Assembly: GCF_901709675.1 (NCBI RefSeq)
Contig: NC_051089.1
Coordinates: forward strand, 1 to 64,000
From: Syngnathus acus
Lineage: Eukaryota; Chordata; Actinopteri; Syngnathiformes; Syngnathidae
DNA length: 64,000 nt
Reading direction: 5' to 3'
Below, one piece after another: positions 48,601 to 58,450 of this stretch (positions are counted from its first letter, which is position 1; each line of letters opens with the position of its first letter). The position numbers and the translations under genes are program-made. The notes beneath the pieces are model-generated. The model had not been told where the DNA came from. It made no database searches and saw only the letters and a list, made by a program, of their open reading frames with translations.

Positions 48601-50925
48601 AGTCATCAACACCTACGGGTCCTACCAGGTAAGCAGGGCGGGGCAGACATCCGGAGCCGCCACCGAGGGTCGCGTGGCCCGTTTGCGTGAGCTCGGCGGG
48701 GTTTGGCACAGCTCGGCCGCGACATAGACGAGACTCTGGCCGTCAAGAAATTGCTTTGCAAAACACGATCTGCCCACACACTCGACACCTTGCTGTTTGT
48801 GCGGCGGGCGTTGTGTTTGCAGGATGCCAACATTCCCTTCCCGCGCACGTCGGGCGCTCGCTTCTGTGGCACCGGGTGTCTGGTTTACTTCACCCGGCCA
48901 ATCAGCATGCACCGCGTGGCCCCGCCCACCGAGCCCACGCCCAGGTAGTGACCTAGCTGCATGTTTCGGCGCCGGCGTGAATACGTAATGCGCATATCCC
49001 ACGCCTGTCAGGTCTCTGTCGGCGCTGTCGGCCTACCACAGCGGCGTCTTGACGCCCATGAAGATTCGCGCAGAGTCGCAGAACACGCTCCGACTTTACA
49101 GCGGCAGCCCCACTCGGGCCGACAAAGACACCGTCTCCATCTCCTCCTTCTACTACAAAGAGCGGGTGATATGCACGCACACGCGAGACACAACGCGTTC
49201 ACACGCAGGTGGCTGTTTGGAGTGTTGAAGTGAGCGTCTGTGCGTGCGTGCGTGCGTGCGTGCATGCGTCCTCCAGAAATCTCGGCGCTTCAAGAGCAAA
49301 AGGGACGGTGCCGACTGCGGGGGGCGCTCCATCAAGTTGGCGGGGAAGGTCATCATCCAGGAAATCTCCTGCCTGCTGCCCGTTCACAAAGTTCTGGGAG
49401 AGAATTACATGTGAGTGGGTGGAGCCCCAATGCAAATGATGTCACGTCTTTCCGGCTGACAGTCAACCCGAGGGTATCAGAAAGAACACCTTGTGCGTCT
49501 GTGAGGGTCCAGAAAAGTGCTATTGAAATGTGAGGCGTAATTATTCGTCCCAACACTTGCTGTTGTCCACAGCCTGAACATGAGTGACACGGAGGACACG
49601 TGCCAGAAGAACGCCGCCGCTGCACTGGCCGTCGGACGTCGTGACGTGGCCAAGGTACGGGATGGGAAGATGCCGCGCGTGCCAGTAAACGTGTACGGCA
49701 ACGCGTAGGATGTAAATCTGCGCGCGCCTTCAGGTGTGGGCTCTGGCCTCGGCGGCGACCGGTCGAGGCCTGAGTCCCGATTCGGACCCTGACGCAGACG
49801 CACCCTGGGCCAGTCATCCATTTGGACGCCGCCTGCTGGAGACGCTGTGAGTTGCCGCCGACGGATATTGGTCAGCACCAACCTGCTATCTTGTCACGAT
49901 CAGACGGGAATATAGGACGTCCTAACCCTTCCCTTCCCTCCCCTTCCCTACTCAGCGTAGAGCACTACAGTCACATGAGTGACGTGCAGACTCTCGCCAT
50001 GCTATGCAGTGTCTTTACAGACTCGGGCGCCAACGTGGAAGTGACGCACCCTGCGCCGCAGGCACGCCAAGCACGTTTTGTAAGTATGGACCCGCCCACT
50101 CCATTTGCAGACCTGTCTGATGTCACATGGTCTAGGGCCGTCACGTAAGCAACTGAAAACGCAAAGGTCACGCCGGCGCAGCGGGTGAAGTCATGTGACT
50201 TTTGTTCAGGCCGGCTCGAGCGAGTCGACTATGGCGTTTGCGTGTCGGGAACAGCCGGAACAGGCTCTTGGCCGCAGCGAGTCCCCCGAAGACGCCCGCC
50301 ACGGCAGCCGGGGACACGTCGAGCCAAAGGAACGGGAGCGTGAGCGGCACGACATGAACCGAAGGTAAAAGCGCCCTAACCCCTCCCCCAAAATAGAGTT
50401 TACGATGTCGCTCGTGCTTGCCCGCAGACTTTTGGACCCGACCAACACGCCGCAGTTTGATGACTTTAAGAAATGCTATGCGGAAATTCTCTATCGGTGG
50501 GACCTGCGAGACAAGCGCGCCGACGTGCTCAAGTTCGCTTCCTGTCCGCCCGAGCCGCACCAAGGTGTCGGTACGTGGCCGCCTGTGTTTGGTTTCCTGC
50601 CCCTTTCACAGACACGCAAACTTCCTGTCCATCTTCCTTTAGTCATGAGCCGACGCCAACTTCCTTGTCGCGGTGCCTTGTGTTTCCAGAGTTGTGCGTG
50701 CTATGCTGCCACTGCGGCAGTCCCAGTCGCGGCACTCAGTGCGTGGCCTGCAAGCGCCTGAGCTTCCAGTGTGTGGTGTGTCACGTGGCCGTGCGGGGCT
50801 CTTCCCACTTCTGCCTCGGCTGCGGCCACGGCGGCCACACGGGTCACATGATGGACTGGTTCCGGAAGCAGGAGCAGTGCCCGGCCGGGTGTGGCTGCCG
50901 CTGTCTACAGCAGAGCAACTTCTGA
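42695..50925 (+). CDS. wdr59: WD repeat-containing protein 59 (GATOR2 subunit)
   Basis: Lysosome-associated GATOR2 component that promotes amino-acid activation of mTORC1. Twenty-five exons, the first 42695-42748 and last 50690-50925, sum to 2823 nt (940 residues; human 974). Others include 43684-43819, 44532-44620, 45113-45269, 46777-46856, 48076-48240, 49012-49165 and 50428-50570. The start is MAARWSSENVVLEFRDAQ. WD40 blades include SKWDVGTVQWNPH, LVSSSVDTYMYIWDIR, HDGDVRIWDRR, LATSSQDNSVRFWDYRQPRK and LVTWSRDQTLRIWRVD. A RWD domain follows (QEFSLVNLQIRNVNVEMD, KFPGQYPNNSAPTFQF). The C-terminal zinc domain has CVLCCHCGS, GTQCVACK, CVVCHVAVRGSSHFCLGCGH and HMMDWFRKQEQCPAGCGC. Exon 23, between the core and zinc region, is divergent and shorter than in human. 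Intron 10 holds an hAT element and intron 12 an antisense LINE fragment. The frame is clean. Confidence 0.97.
45417..46709 (+). mobile_element. hAT-family DNA transposon, internally deleted (ZBED/GTF2IRD2-like relic)
   Basis: 1293 bp in WDR59 intron 10. The left end is CAGGGGTGGGCAAACTACGG and the right end AAAGTTTGCCCACCCCTG, flanked by identical 8-bp target duplications GTCTAACC (45409-45416 and 46710-46717). A 67-codon remnant at 45804-46007 starts MSGPKKRSECRMLKEWP and ends LRIATTNFTPDYDALAKKGD. It looks like the first and last parts of a transposase joined by deletion of the catalytic core. It is non-autonomous; family naming is from memory. Confidence 0.88.
47169..47513 (-). pseudogene. 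Fragment of a non-LTR retrotransposon, antisense in WDR59 intron 12
   Basis: A 114-codon open stretch contains FNRLRTGRSKAAIARWGY followed by a Cys/His cluster (LCECGEEDQTMHHCLVCP). This is the pattern typical of the region after the reverse transcriptase in non-LTR elements. No intact RT or endonuclease is present nearby, so it is a 5'-truncated relic. Confidence 0.65.
49369..49492 (+). repeat. Segment duplicated downstream of WDR59 (copy 1, exon 19/intron 19)
   Basis: Covers the end of exon 19, its splice donor and about 80 bases of intron. A diverged direct copy lies at 50980-51100. Confidence 0.85.
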
Positions 50926-51640
50926 CGGCGCAGAACAACTTTAGACGGCTGGCGTGACCGCCGCATCGCGTGACCTGATGCCCTGTCTGCAACCCGTTCA
51001 CAAAGTTTTGGGAAAGAATTGCATATGAGTGGGCGGAGCCTCAACGTAAATGATGTCACGTTTTTCCGGCCGACAGTCAACTTGAGGGTATCAAAAAGCC
51101 CTTGGAGCCATAAAGGAGCAGTAGGGTCATATTTGGGCTGGCCAATAATTCAAGATGGTACAGTACACCGCCATGGACACCAGATCAATAGCAATAGAAA
51201 TTGTGCTCAATATAAAATCATTTAAACCAAAACAATGGTATCAGGAAGCAAACCCTTGCCTGCTACTATGCGAGCTAACCGGAATCTCAAGGTATTACGT
51301 TCTGCTTGAGGCTGATTGACATTGGAATCGATATTCAATGCACTGTAGACTACTACGGGGCAGATTCTCAATTCAAAGCAATTTTGCCATGTATGAATAC
51401 ATTGTTTTTGTTTTTTTTAGCTGAAGACAAAAACATTGAAGTGTGCAATGTGCACGATGGAATTCTAAAAAAGCTTTTCTTCTTGTATTTTCAGAATCGT
51501 GAAAATAAATTCACAGAACAATGAGAAAATGTGTTGCTGCACTTTGAGCATTAATGCTTTATAGTCATTCAATGGAAAGGGCGGCAGGGTCTGTTGCAGC
51601 AGGACTGAAACCAAGGATATGTCGACAGAGATCTGGCCGA
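50926..51640. other. WDR59 3' flank
   Basis: Contains the duplicated segment (50980-51100) and AATAAA at 51504-51509, a possible WDR59 polyadenylation signal. No coding exon seen. It is present again, inverted, beyond the gap. Confidence 0.55.
50980..51100 (+). repeat. Diverged copy of WDR59 exon 19/intron 19 in the 3' flank (copy 2)
   Basis: Shares CCCGTTCACAAAGTT, GATGTCACGT, TTTCCGGC and GACAGTCAAC with 49369-49492 in the same order and spacing. The GT of the donor is changed to AT (GCATATGAGT). It starts about 55 bases after the WDR59 stop. Confidence 0.85.
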
Positions 51641-52290
51641 TCTGAAGAATAAGTAGATAATTAAAATAAGAACAATAAAAATAAGGTATATACATAGATA
51701 CAAACAAGGCAGGACAAAAAAATAGTCCTGAGATTGGGGTCGAACTCGCATCACCAGGCATGTGAGGCGGACGTGCTAACAAGTGCGCCATTAAGTCGAC
51801 AGTAGCATTGGAAGTTTACTAAGTAAAACAGTGGTTTTCGTCCGGACCAAACCGACAGACTTTTCTGGCCTGAATAAACCCTGAGAAAAGATATCCTTAA
51901 TCAGATAACAATAAAAATAATGTGTATACATACAGACAAGGGAGAAAAAAAAGTGCAAGACTGGCATCAAACCCGTATCATAATGCATGTGAGGCGGACG
52001 TGCTAACTAATGCGCCATTATGTCGACTAAAAACACTAAGTTTATAAAATAAAACAGGGCTTTTGGTCCGGACCAAACACGGACTAAAATACTTTATTGG
52101 TCTGAATAAACCCTGAGATAAGATATCCTTAAGATAACAATTAAAATAATGTTGAGGTATCTACATACATACAAGGGAGCAAAAAAAAAGGGCTAAGATT
52201 GGTAACGAACTTACAACGTCATGCACGAAAGGCTGACGCGCTAACTAGTGCGCCATTGTGTCGACACAAAATATGGCAAGTGCACTAAAT
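51640..52290 (-). repeat. Three tandem ~235-bp modules with tRNA-like heads
   Basis: Each module carries, on the minus strand, an A-box-like TGGCGCACTTG (consensus TRGYNNANNNG) and, in the first copy, the B-box-like AGTTCGACCCC. They are preceded by GTCGAC and followed by an A/T-rich body with the motif GGTCCGGACCAAA in the adjoining part. Heads lie at about 51730-51800, 51961-52026 and 52198-52266. The second and third are degenerate. They look like SINE-derived units amplified in tandem. Confidence 0.7.
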
Positions 52291-52299
52291 AAAACGGCG

Positions 52300-53135
52300 G
52301 TTGGTACATGACGTTTGCGCGTCGCAGTCATGTGAAGCGGACATGACGTCAATGGGCGGAACCTCCGCCGAAATTCAAATCCGTGGGCAGAGTTAACTTG
52401 TTTAAAAGGGAGTGGGAAGAAGACTTATTTAATTTATTTAAATCTATTTTGAGTGAGTGCTCACCATTATGTCAATGCATAACTGTAAGTCTACTAAACA
52501 AAACAGCGATATGACGTCTGCCACGCGGTCACGTGATGCGGACGTGACGTCGATGGGCGGAACGTCCGCCAAAATTCAAATCCGTGAGCGTGGCTCGCAG
52601 AGGCGCAAAGGAAGGCGGCAATGCCGGGCAACGAGACACAGCGACGACTAACAAGAGAGATATTTTTATTTCCTGCTTGCAACTGGACCGTCTAGAGCGT
52701 ACACGGTAAATACAACTCATTGTTTTTAAAAAGAAGTACTTTTGTAGCCCTGAAAAGCGAGTGAGTGTGGCGTTTGGGGGGGGGGGGGGGGGGGACGTCG
52801 AACTCGGCGTCTGCTTCCAGCCACAGACGCCGAATTTCAACGATTCTTTCTGGTCAACGTTTGTAAATTATTGCGTTGATTAAAAAAGAAAACTTTATTT
52901 AACTCTACTTTTAACTTTACCGTTTCAGATAAGCGGGTATTACGTCGCAGTCATGTGCCGCGCCAATGACGTCAATAGGCGGAAATCCCGCCAAGATTCA
53001 AATCTGTGGGCGCGGATTGCCGTGAGCGAGACAGCGGATACAAACACGACGATTATCAACAGAAATATCTTTATTTTCTGCTTGCAACTGGACCGTCTAG
53101 AGCGTACACGGTAAATACAACTCATTGTGTTTAGA
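52300..53135 (+). repeat. Subtelomeric modules with CRE-like sites
   Basis: Module A occurs at about 52308-52392, 52505-52590 and 52935-53020. It contains TGACGTCA or TGACGTCG, then GGGCGGAA, CCGCC and ATTCAAATC. Module B follows the second and third copies (about 52640-52725 and 53056-53130) and shares CTGCTTGCAACTGGACCGTC and a donor-like CACGGTAAATAC. A long G-run lies at 52777-52794. No gene is recognised. Confidence 0.75.
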
Positions 53136-53225
53136 GATTTACGTTTGTGTAGTTTGACTAAAGTTGTCTATGTAGCTAGCGTTCACTGTGTAATAGCAAT
53201 GTGTAGCTGAGTAGCTAACCCTAGC

Positions 53226-53270
53226 TCAGGGGTGGCCAACCAGTCAGAGACTAAGAGCCACATTTTTTTT
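53226..53270 (+). mobile_element. hAT-like terminal fragment
   Basis: CAGGGGTGGCCAACCAGTCAG followed by AGAGCCACATTTTTT matches the ends of hAT-type elements. Only this end is visible before the palindrome begins. Confidence 0.5.
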
Positions 53271-53277
53271 ACTGTGT

Positions 53278-55183
53278 ACCGTTGTTCTTGATTTGGTTCC
53301 CCCGTGAGATTTTGTTCCCCCTGCCGCGGGAGCGCGCACGCCTTATTTGGAAAGCGAAAAACCGATGTCATACGGCGTCGTACGGCGTCAGCACTACGTT
53401 GTTTCAATAAAAACATGAAGAACTCACGTTTGCGTCAGTCAATTTTAATTTTCATAAAGGATTATTCTCATTTGATGTCTTTAAATTCATCCGCGTTGTG
53501 CCATTGAAGCGGGGTGCATTCAAAGACCAGTCGTACAGACGGAACACTCATTCACTTCACCAAAAAGCAACAATATAATTAAGTGATCTCTTTGCATAAA
53601 CCTCGATGCAAAGAAACTCCTCTTTTTGGGTACAGGCTACAAGGAGTATATATTACAAATACTTAATTGTGATCATCATTCATCCATCCATCCATCCATT
53701 TTATTCCTCAGGTATTTTCAAAGCAAATTAATATTGTTGCATTTATTAATTTGCTTTAAAATGACAGCGCAATAATAATTAAAAGCTGACACTATAGCAA
53801 TGTCAAACGTGTTCATTTAAGAAAAAGCCACACACGTTTTGTGATCAAATCTTTCATAACGAGAATGATTTGAGTGACTTGATTTGAATGAATAATTGAG
53901 AAGAGATTTCAGTTCTGAAGGCTCCTTTTGTCCCAAGCAAAGTGACAGATGGTGGGGAGGGGGGGATAAAAATTGTAACAGGAATTCTATAAAAATGTCA
54001 AGCCGTGAGGATATGTCCCCCCCTTATTTTGAGAACGGTGAGTGCTGGACTCCAGATGTTTTTTTTCTGTCTTCCTGGGGGTCTGTTCAGGTTGTGTGAA
54101 AAATTTGAACAGGTTCCCTCATTCCTAGGCCAAATTACAGGGGGGGGGACACATCCTCACAGCTGCCCGGTGAGGATATGCCCCCCCCCCCCTTATTTTG
54201 AGAACGGTGAGTGCTGGACTCCAGCGTTTTTTCACTCACCGTCACTCACCGTTCTAAAAATAAGGGGGAGGGAACATATCCTCACGGGGCAGCTGTGAGG
54301 ATTTGTTCCAGCCCTGTAATTTGGCCTAGGAATGAGGGAACCTGTTCAAAATTTTCACACAACCTGAACAGACCACCAGGAAGACAGAAAAAAAAAAACA
54401 GCTGCAGTCCAGCACTCACCATTCTCAAAATAAGGGGGGGGGGGGGACACACACATATCCTCACGGCTTGACATTTTTATAGAGTTCCTTACAATTTTTA
54501 TCCCCCCTCCCCACCATCTGTCACTTTGCTTGGGACAAAAGGAGCCTTCAGAACTGAAATCTCTTCTCAATTATTCATTCAAATCAATTCACTCAAATCA
54601 TTCTCGTTCTGAAAGATTTGATCACAAAACGTGTGTGGCTTTTTCTTAAATGAACACGTTTGACATTGCTACAGTGTCAGCTTTTAATTATATTGCGCTG
54701 TCATTTTAAAGCAAATTAATAAATGCAACAATATTAATTTGCTTTGAAAATACCTGAGGAATAAAATGGATGGATGGATGAATGATGATCACAATTAAGT
54801 ATTTGTAATATATACTCCTTGTAGCCTGTACCCAAAAAGAGGAGTTTCTTTGCATCGAGGTTTATGCAAAGAGATCACTTAATTATATTGTTGCTTTTTG
54901 GTGAAGGGATTGAGTGTTCCGACTGTACGACTGGTCTTTGAATGCACCCCGCTTCAATGGCACAACGCGGATGAATTTAAAGACATCAAATGAGAATAAT
55001 CCTTTATGAAAATTAAAATTGACTGACGCAAACGTGAGGTCTTCATGTTTTTATTGAAAACAACGTAGTGCTGACGCCGTACGACATCGGTTTTTCGCTT
55101 TCCAAATAAGGCGTGCGCGCTCCCGCGGCAGGGGGAACAAAATCTCACGGGGGGGACCAAATCAAGCACAACACCGTAAAGAG
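53278..55183. repeat. ~1.9-kb palindrome (two ~940-bp inverted arms)
   Basis: The left arm (53278 to about 54215) is the reverse complement of the right arm (about 54245-55183), with a spacer of about 30 bases near 54230 and a few percent differences. Each arm contains the 3' end of the same LINE-like sequence (CAATGGCACAACGCGGATG on one side and its complement on the other). Each also has smaller inverted repeats around the core GAGAACGGTGAGTGCTGGAC. Confidence 0.88.
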
Positions 55184-55661
55184 GGAGAGGGCAGCCAATG
55201 ATCTTCTGTGCTGTGTTGATGACCTCTTGGAGCTTTTTCCTCTGAGCAGCAGTGCAGCTGGAGTACCAAACACGTATACAGTACGTTAAAGTGCTTTCTA
55301 TGGAGCAGCGATAGAAGGACACCAGCAGTCTCTGTGTAATGCTGTGCCTCCTCAGCACCCTTAAAAAGTAGAGTCTCTGCTGGGCCTTTTTAAGCAGCTC
55401 AGAGGTGTTCACACCCCAGGTGAAGTCCTCCTCGATGTGGACTCCCAGGTAGCGGAAGGAGGACACCCTCTTCACACAGACCCCGTCGATGATAAGTGGT
55501 GGAATGTCCGTTTTATTTTTCCTCCTAAAATCAATGACCAGTTCTTGGGTTTTAGCCGTGTTTAGGAGCAGATTGTTCTCTCCACACCACTCCGATAGCT
55601 GGACCACTTCGTCCCTGTAGGCAGACTCATCCCCCTTTGAGATATTCAAAAGCATATTCAA
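54954..55661 (-). mobile_element. Non-LTR retrotransposon reverse transcriptase C-terminal fragment
   Basis: A 235-codon minus-strand open stretch. It contains WCGENNLLLNTAKTQELVID, FRYLGVHIEEDFTW, KKAQQRLYFLRVLRR and SFYRCSIESTLTYCI, the conserved end of reverse transcriptases in L2/CR1/Jockey-like LINEs common in fish. The catalytic palm motif is upstream and missing, so the copy is 5'-truncated. Its 3' end runs into the right arm of the palindrome. The last about 70 codons are mirrored at 53304-53507. Confidence 0.85.
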
Positions 55662-55739
55662 ACTGTCTAATTCCGAACATTCATGTTATTCCACTCGGTC
55701 TTATTACCAACTTCTATCAATTCAACTAAGTGTTTAATA

Positions 55740-57700
55740 TGTCCTATCAGGGCTGAAGTCAAAATTTGGCACCATCATGTGGTGAAATTTGGAATTGCAG
55801 CACATCCAATTTTGCCTGGGAACAAACAAAAGTTTTGAAAAGAAGGCCATTAGAATTATAAACAAATCTGATTACCTTGAAAATAATAACAAGCTATTTC
55901 TTAAATAACAAATTCTTCAATTCAAAGATTTGGTAGATTATCAGACTGCTCAAATGATGCTCAAAGTGAAGCAAAACTGTTTACCTAAAAATATTCAAAA
56001 GCATATTCAAACTATGTCTAATTCAGAACATTCATGTTATTCCACTCGGTCTTATTACGAACTTCTATCAATTCAACTAAGTTTAATATTTCCTATCATG
56101 GCTCAAGTCAAAATTTGGCACCATCATGTGGTGAAATTTGGAATTGCAGCACATCCAATTTTGCCTGGGAACAAACAGATTAAATAAGTCTTACTTCTTG
56201 CCACTCCTTCTCAAACAAGTAAACTGCCCATTTTGCGCATTAGATGTTCTGTTAATACCTAGTATTTATACAAAGTCATAATTTAAATTACTTTCAACAT
56301 TTATTCATCCATTCAACCACCGTTACTCCACTCGCTCTTATTACCAACTTCTGTCGATTTAACTAAGCGTTTAATACATCCTATCAGGTCTCAAGTCAAG
56401 ATTTGGCACCATACATCCAATTTTGCCAGGGAACAAAAATAGATTAAATAAACTAAATAAGTCTTCATATTAAATGAGTTTAATACGTCCTATCAGGTCC
56501 CAAGTCAAGATTTTGGCACCGTACTTTGTTGAAATTTGCAATTGCAGCAAATCCAATTTTGCCTGGGAACAAAAATAGATTAAATAAACTAAATAAGTCT
56601 TACTTGTTCCCATTAAATAAATTAAATAAGTCTTGCTTGTTCCCACTCCTTTTCAAAAAAAGTAGTTTAAAACGAGGGCCCCTCCCTCAACCTTTAACCC
56701 TAACCCCGCATGTCAGTGTTGTATCTGCGAATGTTGGTTGAGGCCAAATGATAAAGTTTTCTTTCATTCCTTTAGGTTCCACGGTGTTCTTTGGCTGTAT
56801 GTTTTCCACTGTAAGAAGGATAAAAATACAAAGTACAACAGTTGCACGTTGGCGAAGACGTCTCCGGTGAGTCCTTCCTTCCTTTTTATTCATGGGAAAG
56901 TCACAGACAACAATAGCTAAAGTAAAACATTGTTAGAGGTTACAAACTACATTTGTCTTAAATTGGATAGATGACTTGTTCCCACACCGTTTCAAACAAG
57001 TAAACTGGCCATTTTGTGCAGGAGATTTTCTGTTTATACCTAGTATTTATACAGTCATAATTTAAATGAACAAATAAGATTCATTCACTCACTCATTCAT
57101 TCAAAATATCCAAAGTTGTGTGTGCTATTTGTAATTGAGAATAGATCTCATGTTACTCCACTCGCTCATACGACCAACTTCTATCAATTTAACTAGGCGT
57201 TTAATACGTCCTATCAGGTCTCAAGTCAAGATTTGGCACTGTGCTTTGTTGAAATTTGCAATTGCAGCAAATCCAATTTTGCCTGGGAACAAAAATAGAT
57301 TAAATAAGTCTGACTTCTTCCCATTAAATAAATGAAATAAGTCTCTCTTCTTCACAGTCCTTTTCAAACAAGTAAACTGGCCATTTTGTGCAGTAGTTTT
57401 TGTGTTCACACCTAGTATTTATCCCAAATCATAATTGAAATGACTTCATTCATTCATTTTGGAAATTTGGAATTCCAGCAAATCCATTCTTTCCGATAAA
57501 TAAGTCTTACTTCTTCCCTTTAAATGAATGAAGTAAGTCTTACTTCCCACTCCTTTTCAAACAAGTAAAGTCTGCCCATTTTGTGTAGTATATTTTCTGT
57601 TTATACCTAGTATTTATACAAAATCATAATTAAAATGACAATTAGCAAATAAATTAATTAATTTACTCAAGTCTTTAATATGTCCTATTAAGTATGATAT
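55740..57700 (+). repeat. Degenerate AT-rich subtelomeric repeats
   Basis: Several diverged direct copies share TCAAGTCAAGATTTGGCACC, GAAATTTG(C/G)AATTGCAGC, CCAATTTTGCCTGGGAACAA and GATTAAATAA. They start near 55755, 56100, 56390, 56500 and 57220, with a partial copy near 57470. Copies are irregularly spaced. No protein-coding gene seen. Confidence 0.8.
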
Positions 57701-57920
57701 TAAGATTTGTCACCATCCTTAGGTATAATTTGGATTTGCTGCAGATCAAATAGACAAATGCATTGGCCAAGTTATTTTAAGAGCACGTGGGGTGATGTGA
57801 TTTCCTTTGTGAGATGTTTTGCATTTGTGATGTCATACTCTGTTTTTTGTGATGTCATACTCTGTAATTGTGCTAAGAGGCTAGGTGCTAAGAGGCTAGG
57901 TGCTGAGGTCTGATGTGGTT

Positions 57921-58450
57921 AGGTGCTAAAGGTGACATTTGCAATGTGCTAAAGGTGACATTTGCTATGTGCTAAAGGTGACATTTGCTATGTGCTAAAG
58001 GTGACATTTGCTATGTGCTAAAGGTGACATTTGCTGCTATGTGCTAAAGGTGACATTTGCTATGTGCTAAAGGTGACATTTGCTATGTGCTAAAGGTGAC
58101 ATTTGCTATGTGCTAAAGGTGACATTTGCTATGTGCTAAAGGTGACATTTGCTATGTGCTAAAGGTGACATTTGCTATGTGCTAAAGGTGACATTTGCTA
58201 TGTGCTAAAGGTGACATTTGCTATGTGCTAAAGGTGACATTTGCTATGTGCTAAAGGTGACATTTGCTATGTGCTAAAGGTGACATTTGCTATGTGCTAA
58301 AGGTGACATTTGCTATGTGCTAAAGGTGACATTTGCTATGTGCTAAAGGTGACATTTGCTATGTGCTAAAGGTGACATTTGCTATGTGCTAAAGGTGACA
58401 TTTGCTATGTGCTAAAGGTGACATTTGCTATGTGCTAAAGGTGACATTTG
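57921..58450 (+). repeat. 23-bp minisatellite (~23 units)
   Basis: Units begin CTATGTGCTAAAGG and end GACATTTG, almost identical throughout. One unit near 58034 carries an extra GCT. Confidence 0.98.

Noticed and set aside
54954-55661. Functional reverse transcriptase gene
   Set aside because: Only the C-terminal part is present, without the catalytic palm or endonuclease; it is a truncated LINE.
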